A stretch of DNA of 64,000 nt, taken from positions 39,346,924 through 39,410,923 of the forward strand of contig OZ020620.1 of the NCBI GenBank assembly GCA_963971575.1, read 5' to 3'. Shown here in pieces: positions 11,307-21,764 of this stretch; position 1 is the stretch's first letter; every line of letters starts with the position of its first letter. The notes under the pieces are model-generated. The model worked only from the letters and a program-made list of their open reading frames with translations, had not been told where the DNA came from and searched no databases. Made by a program: the position numbers and the translations under genes. The DNA comes from Liopterus haemorrhoidalis (Eukaryota; Arthropoda; Insecta; Coleoptera; Dytiscidae).

Positions 11307-11769
11307 ATGACAATGCAAGCTCCCACACAGCACGTCAAACAATTAATTATTTGAAGGAGAAAAACTTCGAATTAAATCTCATTGCCCGTATTCACCTGAT
11401 TTATCCCCTAACGACTTTTTTTGTTCCCTAATGTCAAACAAAAAATGCGTGGACATCGATTTTCATCACCTCAGGAAGTTGTTGAAGCCTCCGAAAACAT
11501 GTTTTTGAGATACCAACTTCAGAGTGGAAAAAATATTTCGAGAATTGGTTTGAACGCATGCTAAAGTGTGTAAATCTTAAAGACGAATATTTTGGAATGC
11601 AATAAAACAGTTTATTCCAAAAAAAAAATCTTTCTTAGTTTTTGTAAAAACTTAAAAGGTAGCCCTAGTATTCACGGAGGATCAAACTGTGATTTAACGA
11701 AAACCGAAAAAAATTACCCACAAATTAATATGTACTAAATTACCTAAAACATGTAGTAGACTACTGTTA

Positions 11770-11955
11770 AAAGAAAAAAACGCGCCTAATTTAAATTTAG
11801 AAAATTCGTAAGGGTAGTGAAAGCCATTAATTAATATTTTCATATAATTAACTACATCATAAATTTTTTGAATTATTCATATTAATTCAAAATATATAGT
11901 TTTTTCCAAAAACGTACTAACGATTTTTCTTAGAAATTCAAAATAAAATATTTCG
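11770..11955. repeat. 180-bp dispersed repeat, copy 2
   Basis: Same orientation and sequence as 3414-3593, with an extra stretch (ATATATAGTTTTTTCCAAAA) where copy 1 has a run of A. The 200 bases on either side hold no gene. Confidence 0.75.
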
Positions 11956-12181
11956 GTTTAATGGCTTTTTGAGTTTAAAGTTTCTTATCATAGCTCAGTA
12001 AATTTAAATAATTAACATTTGAGAATATCAAATATCAATTTTAATTATAGTCACTAATTGCTTGTTTTGAAGTTTTATTACTGAAGCACAGATGGTAGCA
12101 CTCTAAAGTGAACAGTTGTGATCTACGAAAACTATGAACTAGGAATGAAAAACGGTTTAGAAAAATATATTTATCTAATGT

Positions 12182-12260
12182 TGGCTTCGGTAGCGCAGTA
12201 GAAACAACCCTGAATTGTGTGTCAATGATTCAGGGTTCGAATCTCTGTCAGGGCTTGGAT
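12182..12260 (+). mobile_element. tRNA-derived SINE-like segment
   Basis: It has a Pol III A-box-like TAGCGCAGTAGAAAC and a B-box-like GGTTCGAATCTC. Around the latter, CAGGG and CTCTG can form a T-arm with one wobble pair. The acceptor stem does not close, so it is not a functional tRNA. It ends next to the mariner at 12291. Confidence 0.5.
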
Positions 12261-12601
12261 ATTTGTATCCCTTGTATTCATTAATTATTAGGTCGTCAAG
12301 GATGAAATTTGTAGTTAATAATATTGCCAACTTTAACAGCTTATTATTTGACACTGGCTTAATATTTTACCATTCTGTTTTTTTGTTGGAAAGTTCCACA
12401 TCTCGTCTGTTTAAAGCAATCATTGTATGCTCTAAAAAATATCAAAAACTTTTTTTTTAAATTATTTTTGTTAAAAATAGAACGGTCGGGAATTCGCACT
12501 ATTATGAAGTATGAGCTCTTACGTGGAACCGGCGACCACATCGCTGACCGCGCGAAACATTAATAGTGTATTTGGTTCTATTGTTACTACGCAGCAGACA
12601 A

Positions 12602-12761
12602 TCAGACCAATTCTGTAACTCTGTTACTATGATAATTGTAACTAAATTCGTCACTATGAGCAAGGTCAGTTACTATCATGAATGAAAGCCATTATACTTT
12701 TTATAATATTTTATGTTGTAGTAACGTTATTACACAGTAACTTTTTACAGAATTGATCTGA
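12602..12761. mobile_element. 160-bp MITE nested in mariner
   Basis: Inverted ends TCAGACCAATTCTGTAA and TTACAGAATTGATCTGA bound 160 bp that also holds repeated GTTAC/GTAAC words. It lies upstream of the surviving transposase part and codes for nothing. A target duplication is not clear. Confidence 0.6.
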
Positions 12762-12837
12762 ATATCAAATTATTTCGCCAAATTTCGTACAGGTAACTTA
12801 AAAACCAAACAAAAAAAAAAAAACTGGTTCATCGATA

Positions 12838-13227
12838 TCAAAAATATACTGTAACCAACTGGACGAAATGATGCAAAAACTTAAAGAAGAACAGCCTAGA
12901 TTTGTGAACAAGGTGACTCCTATCTTATTGTATGATAACGCTAGAGCACACACTGCACAAATGACTGTGGCAAAACTACAGGAATTGGAGCAACTTCTTC
13001 ATCATCCTCCATACTAACCAGACCTAGCCCCCACTGGCTACCACTTTTTCCGCAATTTGGACAAGTTTTTAATAAGAAAACAGTTTAATTCCGACACTGC
13101 TGTAAAACTGGCCTTCCAGGAATTCATTGACTCTCGTCTGCCAGGGTTTAATACCACTGGCCTGAACAACCTGCCACTTAAATGGCAAAAGTGTTTAGAC
13201 AATATGGGTGCATACTTTGATGAATAA
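12838..13227 (+). pseudogene. mariner transposase C-terminal half
   Basis: An open segment after about 12838 reads QLDEMMQKLKEEQPRFVN, then ILLYDNARAHTA (second catalytic Asp in YDN), then PDLAPTGYHFFRNLDKFLI, where the third acidic position is Gly instead of Asp. The C-terminus LKWQKCLDNMGAYFDE ends at TAA 13225-13227. One in-frame TAA lies in the PPY*PDL block. The N-terminal DNA-binding domain and the first catalytic Asp are missing, replaced by unrelated sequence and the MITE. It is non-functional. Confidence 0.88.
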
Positions 13228-13348
13228 AATAATTCCTTATATTTGTAAATTATCAACCAACTTGCCTTTTTTTTTACAAATTTCATCCTTGACGACCTAA
13301 TACAACTTAACCTTTATCAACTGTAGTAAAACAATGAACAGATGTGTA

Positions 13349-13995
13349 CCGTATTTTTCGGACCATAAGGCGCACCTTTTTACACAGAAAAATCGACTCA
13401 CAATTGGGGTGCGTCTTATGGTCCGAAGATACAGGTGCGTTGTTTCAAAAGTGTGTGATATTAGTGTGGAATCAATTCGGAGCGCATAAAACAGAATCAA
13501 CCAAGAAAATATAATAGAAATGAATACAGAATTAGTAATTTCTGTAGGCCTTACAAGTCAAAGACAACCCTTGGGTCGATTAATAAACCATTTAATAATT
13601 TTATGCGGGAAGATTGGAACAAACGAATGATAAAACCTAATCGCGATGTTACAGCAACGGATGAAACGGACGACAATTTCAAAAGTATCTGGGTAAAAAA
13701 TTCATGGGAAGCTGTAAAAGAAAAGACGATTATAAAGTCTTTTGAGAAATTCGGTATAAACAAGGCATTGGATAGTATCGAAGACGACTTGGTTTTTGAA
13801 GAGATTGACTACAATAGTTCAGACGAAAATAATACGAACAATGGCATTAACGAGACGAGTGAAAGTACAGAGAGAAGATGAACAGCATGTTGCTGGTACA
13901 AGTTATTGTAATAATAAATATTCTTTCTAAAAATTGTCTCATAAATTTGGGGTGCGTCTTATCGTCCGGTGCGTCTTATGGTCCGAAAAATACGG
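13349..13995 (+). mobile_element. pogo/Tigger-type element, deletion derivative
   Basis: A 647-bp element has long inverted ends, CCGTATTTTTCGGACCATAA and its complement, and TA outside both (13347-13348, 13996-13997). A third copy of the end motif, GGTGCGTCTTATGGTCCGAA, lies internally at about 13419. The 3' part is duplicated just downstream (14108-14298). It encodes the C-terminal part of a pogo-type transposase. Confidence 0.88.
13520..13881 (+). pseudogene. pogo-type transposase C-terminal fragment
   Basis: It begins MNTELVISVGLTSQRQPL, matching the GLTSQLQPLD block that precedes the C-terminal region of pogo/Tigger/Jerky-family DDE transposases. A frameshift near 13577 follows, then NKPF, MREDWNKRM, WVKNSWEAVKEKTIIKSFEK and FGINKALDSIEDD in the 13603-13881 frame. 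The acidic tail DNNSSDENN-like is also usual for the family. The HTH domains and the catalytic Asp residues upstream are missing. It is a deletion derivative that cannot transpose by itself. Confidence 0.85.
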
Positions 13996-14107
13996 TAGGT
14001 ATAGAAGTTTCGCATTCCCCTCTTCTTCTTCTTCTTCTTCCCTAGCTTATCTCATGTCATATGGGGTCGCTGTTCCTTATCATTCTTCTCCATTCATTTC
14101 AAGTTAA

Positions 14108-14298
14108 AATAATACGAAAATAATACGAACAATGACATTAACGAGACGAGTGATAGTACAAAGAGTGAAGTTGAACAGAATGTTGCTGGTACAAATTATT
14201 ATAATAATAAATACTTTTTCTAAAAATTGTCTCAAAAATTTGGGCTGCGTCTTATCGTCCGGTGGTCGTCCAGCGTCTTATGGTCCGAAAAATACGGT
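14108..14298 (+). repeat. Duplicated 3' end of pogo-type element
   Basis: This segment repeats 13826-13995, with the same coding tail (AACAATGACATTAACGAGAC) and the same terminal GGTCCGAAAAATACGG followed by TA. Only the 3' half is present, about 100 bp beyond the first copy. It is a partial tandem duplication or a truncated second insertion. Confidence 0.85.
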
Positions 14299-15688
14299 AA
14301 TTATTTTTGGTTTTCCATTTTCAAAGGATTTGGTGATATGTATAAATGATTAATTAGAAAATAACCGAACATTTTGAATTACACGCCAACGGGGATAGTT
14401 AGTGATATGCGGTTGGTAGCATTACGTTGCGCATAAACTCCTCTATAACCTCCTCTATAACATGTTCTTGGATTGTTGATATCTTGTTTAGTTTTCGTGA
14501 TATTGTTATTTGAGTGCAACGTATTTAAGTGTTAGTGGCGATTCTTGATATGTGCGATTTTCCCGAGCAACGATACAACGTAAAATTTTGCGAAACTGGG
14601 GAAAACTTTCACAGAAACGTAACTTTTGAAACAAGCTTACGGAGATGATGCTCTGGGTCGTACGCAAAGTTATGAATGGTTTTCACGATTTAAAAGTGGT
14701 CGTCAATCAATTAAAGATGATCCTCGACCAGGAAGGTTTTCGATTTCAACTGATGACTTCCACGTTCAGAAAATCAATAATCTGGTGCGTGAAAATCGTC
14801 GGTTGACTGTCAGAGAAATTGCAGAAGAAGTTAACATGGGTCAACTCAACTGGGTCATGCCATGAAATTTTGACAGTAAAATTGAACATGTAACTGAGTT
14901 GGAGCAAAATTTGTTCCTCGTTTGATGACCAACGAACAGAAAGAAAATCAACACGCAAGAAGCTTTCACAACAAAGGAATCCAAAAACTCGTTCCAAGGT
15001 ATAACAATTGAAGACCCTGGGATAAGATGGATTTAAGCCACAAAACTGAGTTTTTGAGTTATTGCAATTAGAATATTTTAGAAGAATCTATAAATCGTAC
15101 ACACGTTATTACACAATTTTTAATATACGCAACATCTTTAATAGATTCAAAAATATGTACTAGGATGGAAATAGTGTAAATAATGTTTACATGTTATTAA
15201 TAATAAGTATTTTTGTTTAAAAAATGAGGCATGCACCCTTTTAATATTAAAATATATCATACTTTTATGGCTTATATTCTTTTTATGCAAACAATAATAA
15301 TTAATTATTTAATTACGAAACCAATAACAAGAAAACTGTCCCTGTAAAAAATCTGTATTGTTCAAAATTAAATATTCAAATGACGGATGATTGTTTTGTT
15401 ATAATCTAATAATAACAGGTGCCATATTAAATTGAGCTGTTCTGGTTCTTCATTTCCGGAAAATCATCATTAATTTCGTCAACTTCATTATTAAAGCGGC
15501 TTAAACTGGTATAGAAGCTATGATGCATTGGCGGTATATATGGTAAAAGTTTCTTTGTCTTTAATTTTTTTGAAATTAACTCTAATAAGGCCATCGTACT
15601 TTGGTTTCAATTATTTTAAATTATAACAAATTGATCGACCCCTTTTCGCTATTTTACACATATTTTACAAACACAGTATTTGGATAAT

Positions 15689-16625
15689 AGGGGATAGGCA
15701 TGATTTTTTAATTTTTTTTTATTATATTCCTCTTGTTGCATATAAACATAAAAAACAGTTTTTAATTTTTTTTTTTTTGTAATTTGAAGGCTTAAAAAAT
15801 CATAAATTTATGTAGCGCGCGAAAACGACGTGTGACGTCATACCCCTTCTAACTGACGCATGACACTACTAGCTTACCGGCGTACATAGTCTGTTTATGC
15901 TCTTATTTGTTTGTATAACTTTTATAGGTTATGTAAAGTTAGAGTGATTTTAATGAAAATAAAGTTTAATTCTATAAAAACAATTTATACATGTTTATTA
16001 TGAATTAAATTTTATATTAAAATAGATAACTTATATTGCAGTATTTCAATTATGCCTCTAGCGTTTTGAAACTTCATGTAAACAATGTAGTAAAATTCTG
16101 ACATCTAAATTACATAAATATTTATATTTTACAGAGTTGCAGCGTTTGTTTACATAAAGTTATAGAATATAAAATAAAAATTACTTTGACACCACGTATT
16201 TCTTCAGCACTGTAGCATTCATTATTTTTCATATATTCTATGAGCATAAATGCATCAATGTTGGGTAAATTATCACTCTGAGCCCTAACAAAATCTTTAT
16301 CTGCCATTTTAATAATAAATGCGTGAAAAATTGTTTAAAAACAAATACAAAACTCTCGAACAATACAATACACACACGTGTAAAGATTATGTTGTAGCTG
16401 TATCTGTGATGTGAAAACCCTATCGTTTGACGTCATACTTAGTTGTTTTTACTCGGCAACCTTCGCTCCGTGGTCGGCTTATTTCAAATTTACAATATTT
16501 TAATTCAAAAATTTGGCTATAATATGAATTAAAATGTAATTTTTGTTGTGTTAGGTGACATAACTAACATTAACATATCAAAATAATGTAGTTTTAAGGA
16601 AATACAATTTTTATGCGTATCCCCT
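15689..16625. mobile_element. ISL2EU-like element, copy 1
   Basis: A 937-bp element has ends AGGGGATAGGCAT and ATGCGTATCCCCT, with AT on both sides (15687-15688, 16626-16627). Terminal regions are nearly identical to those of the copy at 39792-40663, where an AT duplication is demonstrable. It retains a first exon on the minus strand (16185-16307). Assignment to ISL2EU (PIF/Harbinger-related) comes from the AT duplication, the THAP exon in the sister copy and the resemblance of this exon to the second protein of such elements. Confidence 0.7.
16185..16307 (-). pseudogene. First exon of second ISL2EU-like protein (SWIM/YqaJ type), remnant
   Basis: ATG 16307 starts a frame of exactly 41 codons, beginning MADKDFVRAQSDNLPNIDAF and ending EEIRGVK, followed by a splice-donor-like GTAATT (16179-16184, minus strand). 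The opening resembles the N-terminus of proteins with a SWIM zinc finger and a YqaJ-type nuclease domain that accompany THAP transposases in some arthropod elements; this is recalled family knowledge, not a search result. Downstream exons are deleted, so no complete protein can be made. The 61-codon open frame through 16122 includes what I read as intron. Confidence 0.55.
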
Positions 16626-16947
16626 ATTGGTATCAAATTTAAAACAACGAACATTGCAAAATTTCAAAGGTTCTTTGTCTATGAATAAGAACCCATCTTA
16701 AAAACACTGTGGCTTATGACCTTATTCTGCAAATTTCAACGAAAAATATCTGAATGGCAAAAACAATATTTCGATTTATTTCTGCCATCTGTTATTGAAA
16801 TGTTAAATTATATTTTTGTGTAGCAAATATCGTTTTTACGATCATAATCCAATAAACAACTTAAAATTATACAAAGTGTGGCTTGTAGCCTTCTTATCCC
16901 AGGGTCTTCAATTGTCTTTATCTTAATGGAGACTATGTAGAAAAATT

Positions 16948-17719
16948 AGTCGTGTATTAACAGTAAATACTAAATTCATTGCAATTTCTAAAAACATTTC
17001 TAACTACGTTTTCTACTTTCTGGACGAATACTTATATTTTAATGTAAAACTAAAATATTATGAAATTTTTTCACAGCCTTGGTAATTTTAATTTCTATCA
17101 GAATTGAATTTTTCAATTAAATAAACAATATAACATTAAAACCATCATAAAATCCAACAAGTAACCTTTCCATAAAGCTGAAATGATTTCCCAGAATTCT
17201 CCTTTTATATCACAAAATATAAAAAAAATACATTAAATATTAAAATGTTAATAAATACTTAGAAGTATATCTTTCACACCTCCATACAATCCCACTTACA
17301 GCTACCAGCTACTAATGTCCATTTGTAATCTACAGAGTACAGCATTATCTGTCTCGCGATAGCACAGTTTCAGTAGGAGTGGATTGAGCAATACTATGAG
17401 AAAGCTGACAATTAGAAAAAAACTCTCATATGTGAAAAACAGACTTTTATAATGTTTAGATAAGAATTAAGAACATAACTTACTGTGTTTCAAGACATCA
17501 GGAGTTATATATGTTTTATTAGTTGATTGTAGGTTGGTTTTGTTCTGTTATAGAAGTGCTTCTGCGGTAGTGGACATTTATAGAATATGCCATAAATATA
17601 AGAAAGAAACCAGATATTTGGTTACGATTAGTAATGATAGGTAGATTGTTATTTTATTTATACCTTTCGGTAAAAATCTACATATTATTTACATACATTT
17701 TTATTTTAATTTATTTTCA
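16948..17719. other. No gene recognised
   Basis: AT-rich sequence that should include the 3' end of the interrupted mariner, but its terminal repeat cannot be identified. The right part (to 17719) probably includes the 3' untranslated end of the LINE fragment that follows on the minus strand. Confidence 0.45.
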
Positions 17720-17724
17720 ATTAC

Positions 17725-18070
17725 GTATTCTAGTTATTGCTGAATCTTCGTCTCAAATCTTCTCTTCTACCTAAGACGTCCTCTATCCATTTCCATACTT
17801 GCCCTGATTCACACAACGCGCCTTCTTTTGGTCCTTTTTTAAATTTTATTTCTCCACAATTCTTCATTATATGCTCCAAGGTCTTTCTTTCCTCTTCACA
17901 CATCCTGCACATTCTTTATTCATTTGTTCCCCAGTAGTCATTTGCTCTACCCTCATTTCCGCTCCTAAACTTAGCTGTTACCTTCTTTCTAGCTTCATTA
18001 CTTTGGATTTTGAGGTACTCGGGTTGTTCAAGTTTTCTTGTATTTGCTGTTATACCTCGAATTTTTTAAC
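17725..18070 (-). pseudogene. LINE C-terminal cysteine-rich region (family B), copy 1
   Basis: Read on the minus strand: EQPEYLKIQSNEARKKVTA, then KFRSGNEGRANDYWGTNE, an in-frame TAA, then RMCRMCEEERKTLEHIMKNC, and a basic tail ending RRRFSNN at 17730. The RxRCGNEExxNxYW block followed by CxxC...EHxxxxC is the C-terminal zinc-binding end of an insect LINE polyprotein. The Cys of RCGNE is Ser here. Two further copies lie at 47217-47480 (-) and 61667-62083 (+). RT and endonuclease are absent. The pyrimidine-rich plus strand up to 18280 is the complement of this purine-rich coding strand. Confidence 0.7.
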
Positions 18071-18480
18071 CTCTCACTTCTTCCCTGTCCTTAGATGTCT
18101 CTCATTCTATCTGTTATTTCTAGTGACATCTCTTTCCGATTTCTTTCTTGATATTTCCTTGGACAGCCATTATACTCAAATATTTTCCTTGTTTTTGCTT
18201 CCCTTCTGGATTGCGTCTTTCCTTGTATCTCTTTTCTCTCTATTTCTGTCGATTACGATTAGTCATGATTTTTGTTGGTAGATGACTATTTTTATGGTTT
18301 TGTAGGTATGTCCAAAAAACCCATATACCGTCATTTTGTCGTCTGTCTGTCTGTTCGGTAAAAATTGTAGCCAAACGGCTAAACATAAAGAGTTGATATT
18401 TGGATTGCTTATACAACTCTTTAACCCTCACATAGGAAAAAGCTAAAACATCTAAAAAATATATCCCCCTAAAAATATAA

Positions 18481-19200
18481 ACAAATATGTGCTCATCGAA
18501 AAAAAAATATTTTTTTAAAATTCTGAGTAGGGTATCAAATGAAAGCCCTTAGTACGTGGATTAATGATCAAAATTTTATTTTTGCAAAATAAATTATTTT
18601 GATGCGATTTTTGCCAAAATTGTGCAAAAAAAATTTTGTCCCACACCCTGTAGCACAGATGGTTTAAACTAAAAATCTGAAAAAATTCTAAGTAATGTAC
18701 ATTGGTGTGAACCGGAATAGTACAACAGGAATTTTTGATCAGATTATGTTTTTGGAAAATAACGCATTTTTTGTGTATTTTAACTAAAATATGTTAAATA
18801 TTTAATTTGCTATGTAACACACCAGAACAGTAACTCTAGTAGCGTAGTTGGTTTTGTCGTGCGCTTAATAATGTAACAAATATGATGTATCGAAAAAAAA
18901 AGTATTTAAATTTTGAGTAAGGTATCAAATGAAAGCCCTTAGTACGTGGATTAACGATCAAAATTTTATTTTTGTAAAATAAATTTTGATTTTGTCAAAA
19001 TTGTGCAAAAAAAAAATTTGTCCCACATCCTGTAGCCCAGATGGTTTAAACTAAAAATCTGAAAAAATTCTAAGTAATGTACATTGGAGTGAACCGGAAT
19101 AGTACAACAGGAATTTTTGATCGGAGTATGTTTTCGGAAAATAACGCATTTTTTGTGTTTTTTTGGTTAACGATGTACAAAATTTATAGTTATGTTACAC
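18481..19200 (+). repeat. 390-bp partial tandem duplication within family C
   Basis: GGTATCAAATGAAAGCCCTT occurs at 18531 and 18921, and the following 280 bases match closely (GTGAACCGGAATAGTACAAC occurs in both). The inverted copy at 31835-32935 has only one unit, so the duplication is specific to this copy. Confidence 0.85.
18836..18890 (+). other. tRNA-like A-box segment in family C
   Basis: TAGCGTAGTTGG fits the Pol III A-box consensus. The sequence continues GTGCGCTTAATAATGTAAC, matching the complement of 32281-32340, where a B-box (GGGTTCGAGTCC) is also present. Here the second half is cut off by the tandem duplication. Confidence 0.45.
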
Positions 19201-19204
19201 ACTA

Positions 19205-19285
19205 TACTAGAAGGCGTATCCTGGTCTAATGGTTAACTTGCTCGCTTGCTACGCAGAAAACTAGGATTCGCTCCCGGGCAAAGGA
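19205..19285 (+). other. tRNA-like segment in family C
   Basis: CCTGGTCTAATGGTTAA resembles a tRNA D-arm/A-box, and GGATTCGCTCCCGG, 40 bases on, resembles a B-box. Arms do not pair well enough for a working tRNA, so it is a tRNA-derived SINE-type module inside the repeat. Confidence 0.45.
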
Positions 19286-19905
19286 GATTATTTTTGTTTC
19301 TTTTTCCATTTTTATTTTGTTTAAATTATTTTGTCAAAATTCTAGTTATAAAAGCAAATGTTGCATTAAATTTTTAAGAGCGTAAATTTAATAACCAGTT
19401 GGAATTTTTGGAATTATATTTTCATTCTATGTATCATGTATACGAAGCCAGAGGGGCGGAGAGGTTGTTTTAAGTCATATTAAAACAACCAATGGAAGAC
19501 ATAGGCGCAATTCTCAAAATTTTATTGAACCTTACTATTTAATAAAAAATATTGCACATATTTAGAAACCTAAATAATGGTATTAGGTATTCCAATTAAA
19601 ATTAACAGAAAAATATTTTAACATAAAATTTGTTTTTAAAGCTCTTAGATTACAGACTATAAATTATTTTAAAAATATCGTTCATTTTGCTGTGATTACT
19701 ACAAAGCAAAATTTGTCCTACACACTCAGCATGCCGCCTTCACTAATTATATACCTGCGAAACCCTGCAATGTGTGAAAATTCACACTTCACGTCAATTT
19801 TTTAAGAGACAGTTTATTCAATTGACAATTTTGTTTAGAACTATAACCTCAGTATTCTGTGTTGTTCTGCACATTACATAAGTATCAATAATATTTATGA
19901 ATGCG

Positions 19906-20188
19906 GACACCTTTATTTTGGACGTTTGCCATTGCTGATAGTACTAGGCTAGAATAGTACAATATAATGAGTATTAGTATCAAAAAGATATAATACTTCA
20001 AGAGTAATATAAAAAATAAATTCGGACGTTTCGGAAAATGCTGAAAATCTTTTTCCGTCTTCAGCGATCACGAGAAGTGATGATCACTTCTCTTGAAGTA
20101 TTATATCTTTTTGATACTAATACTCATTATATTGTACTATTCTAGCCTAGTACTATCAGCAATGACAAACGTCCAAAATAAAGGTGTC
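19906..20188. mobile_element. 283-bp hairpin element with 97-bp arms
   Basis: The left arm starts GACACCTTTATTTTGGACGT and runs to about 20003. The right arm (about 20092-20188) is its almost exact complement, ending AAATAAAGGTGTC. The short centre holds CTGAAAATCTTTTTCCGTCT and AGCGATCACGAGAAGTGATG. It could form a long stem-loop. It codes for nothing and no target duplication is clear. The class is foldback-like or MITE. Confidence 0.85.
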
Positions 20189-20439
20189 AAATAATTTCAA
20201 AGATATTAATATTTATTAAACGAGATACTTTTGATTCATCGTCGATTGAAAGAGATGACGAATTAATCTTGGATTATTTGAACAATGGACAGTTTTACGC
20301 CATAGAAAGTGGGTAAGAAACCGAGAAAAACCATGATTCGATCTTAGTTGTTTTCGTTAGTAATCAATGTATTAAACTGCAAAGCCCAAATATTATTTAT
20401 TTGAGGATATTGTATTCCAGTATTTAAACTAGAGTTAGT

Positions 20440-20823
20440 CTAGAGACCAATGTCAGTTTGAACATTTGGTTCTTTATTTATAGTAAATATACATTCATCT
20501 GTGAAATAAATTGACGACAGAACATTTTTGTTGTGATTAGCACGTTCTTGTATGGCTTCACCGAATATTTGTCGAGTTTCTTCATCAAATGGTAATAATT
20601 CTTGATGGGATTGCATTTTATAAGGATAATTTTCTTCAATCATTCTTATCAAAATCTTTCCAAGATTATCTCTATCACCTTTATTCCTCCTTATTTTTAA
20701 ATAAATAACTATAATAAGATTATTTAAATATGTATTAATAAAATTATCTGGATTTACTTTATTTGAAATGCTATTTTCGATGGAGGTGGAATAAGTCTTC
20801 ATCGTCTTTGACATAACTGCCAT
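20440..20823 (-). pseudogene. Tc3/IS630-type transposase fragment
   Basis: A 127-codon minus-strand frame contains SHQELLPFDEETRQIFGEAI followed by NVLSSIYFTDECIFTINKEP. This is the segment around the first catalytic Asp (FTDEC) of Tc3-like DDE transposases, in which RxxFCE...ILFSDECTF is usual. The N-terminal 60 residues carry no recognisable helix-turn-helix, and nothing resembling the second or third acidic blocks follows at 20440. No inverted ends are seen. It is a truncated fragment. Confidence 0.65.
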
Positions 20824-21465
20824 CTATCACCGTTGGTAAAAATTAAAAATAGCTATTATATAATAAATCATATTAATAAAAGGAAGTATGTTAAAATAAT
20901 AAAAAATAAAGACTACTAATTTCGCATTGCATTTAAACACGATTGCAATAATTTATAATGCTGAAAATTATAATGATTTCCTTCTGTACGTTTAACAATT
21001 TTGAATAATGCAATGATAATTTTATTGCGCATTATTCAAGCCGTTAGCATATATGCATAGTGGATACGTGCGAGAAGATGTAACCTATACGATACTGGAA
21101 CAGAAGCGCATTCCTTTCGCTCTGCTCACTCTTAATTATGTATTATTTTCATAATGCTTCGTAATTATCGTCCCTGGGATATAAAGGTGTACGAAACGGT
21201 GACTCTTCGCTTTTCTCGTAATTCCGTATGTATGGGATCCGTCGGAAAGTAAGGAGCATTTGGTTATTAGCCAATATATATGCCAATAGCTTATGCGTTG
21301 CTTCAAGCAGTGAAATATATGAAAAGCATATCAAATAGAGAGGACTTCAAAATTCATATAGATTTACTTAGCACCATTCCAGTCATGAAGCAAAGCTATT
21401 CGAAAAAAGAATATATTTATTGACTCATTAATAGGGCTTCCTAAACGATTTTCCCGGGATCCCGT
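20824..21465. other. No gene recognised
   Basis: AT-rich. The part from 21050 to 21460 is somewhat less AT-rich but has no supported coding region. Confidence 0.5.
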
Positions 21466-21468
21466 ATG

Positions 21469-21730
<262 letters not shown>

Positions 21731-21732
21731 CC

Positions 21733-21764
<32 letters not shown>

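Larger units (their letters stand above)
9484..11605 (+). pseudogene. mariner transposase pseudogene split by hAT and LINE insertions
   Basis: ATG 9484 starts MDITREAFRWMIFYDFSKG as in copy 1. A conserved helix-turn-helix follows (VIYREIEASFGLSQTAIHS, HLAMKKICSRW, NLTKTQKRLVLIDV), then the first catalytic block degraded to TGDETLFI. The hAT element interrupts the frame in the IPLE|DRRT region at 10119/11104. A short LINE tail interrupts it in the FLHHDNA block at 11215-11306. The DNASSHTARQTINYLK-like block, with the second Asp, and the region before the C-terminus resume after it. Stop TAA is at 11603-11605. Additional frameshifts are present, so it is non-functional. Confidence 0.85.
9315..11665 (+). 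mobile_element. mariner-like element, family A copy 2, with insertions
   Basis: Left end GGGTTGCCTGTTATGTTTTT and right end AAAAACTTAAAAGGTAGCCC are the family A inverted ends. TA lies outside the right end, and GA replaces TA outside the left. Removing the 984-bp hAT insertion with its 8-bp duplication and a LINE tail of about 90 bp leaves about 1.27 kb, the normal family length. Confidence 0.85.
12291..13297 (+). mobile_element. mariner-like element with GGTCGTCAAGG ends
   Basis: A 1007-bp element has near-perfect inverted ends: GGTCGTCAAGGATGAAATTT at the left and its complement at the right. TA lies outside both (12289-12290, 13298-13299). It contains only the C-terminal part of a transposase and an internal MITE, so it is an internally rearranged copy. 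Confidence 0.93.
15011..16908. mobile_element. 1.9-kb inverted-repeat element of unknown family
   Basis: Inverted ends of about 34 bp start AAGACCCTGGGATAAGA at the left, with the complement at the right, and include AAGCCACA further in. CAATTG lies at both edges (15005-15010, 16909-16914). The interrupted mariner frame shows that at most 6 bp were duplicated. Because CAATTG is a palindrome, duplications of CAATTG, AATT or AT cannot be told apart. Own sequence is about 960 bp once the nested ISL2EU-like element is removed. It is AT-rich and non-coding, hence non-autonomous. Confidence 0.85.
14550..16947 (+). pseudogene. mariner transposase, internally deleted and interrupted
   Basis: ATG 14550 gives MCDFPEQRYNVKFC. 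After frameshifts the sequence continues as the open segment 14626-14865, with FKSGRQSIKDDPRPGR and NRRLTVREIAEEVN (mariner helix-turn-helix). Near 14950 it jumps directly from the DNA-binding region (NEQKEN) to the C-terminal block FHNKGIQKLVPRYNN, so the catalytic core is deleted. A 1.9-kb element interrupts the next codon. The frame resumes at 16911 as CLYLNGDYVEK. Reading across the insertion restores PRYNN-CLYLNGDYVEK, so the deletion preceded or was independent of the insertion. It is non-functional. Confidence 0.88.
18290..19805. repeat. Composite dispersed repeat (family C), copy 1
   Basis: It starts GTCTGTCTGTCTGTTCGGTA after ATACCGTCATTTTGTC and ends at a short palindrome, GTGTGAAAATTCACAC (about 19777-19792). 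An inverted copy sits at 31835-32935. Inside are a 390-bp partial tandem duplication and two tRNA-like segments. No protein is encoded. The terminal palindrome recurs alone near 52772. It is a non-autonomous mobile element of unknown class. Confidence 0.75.

Noticed and set aside
12182..12260. Functional tRNA gene
   Set aside because: A- and B-box-like words are present, but the acceptor and anticodon stems do not close; best read as SINE-derived.
17737..18281. Hydrophobic, Ser/Phe-rich plus-strand frames resembling a membrane protein
   Set aside because: They are the complement of the purine-rich LINE coding strand at 17725-18070 and beyond, whose protein motifs are recognisable.
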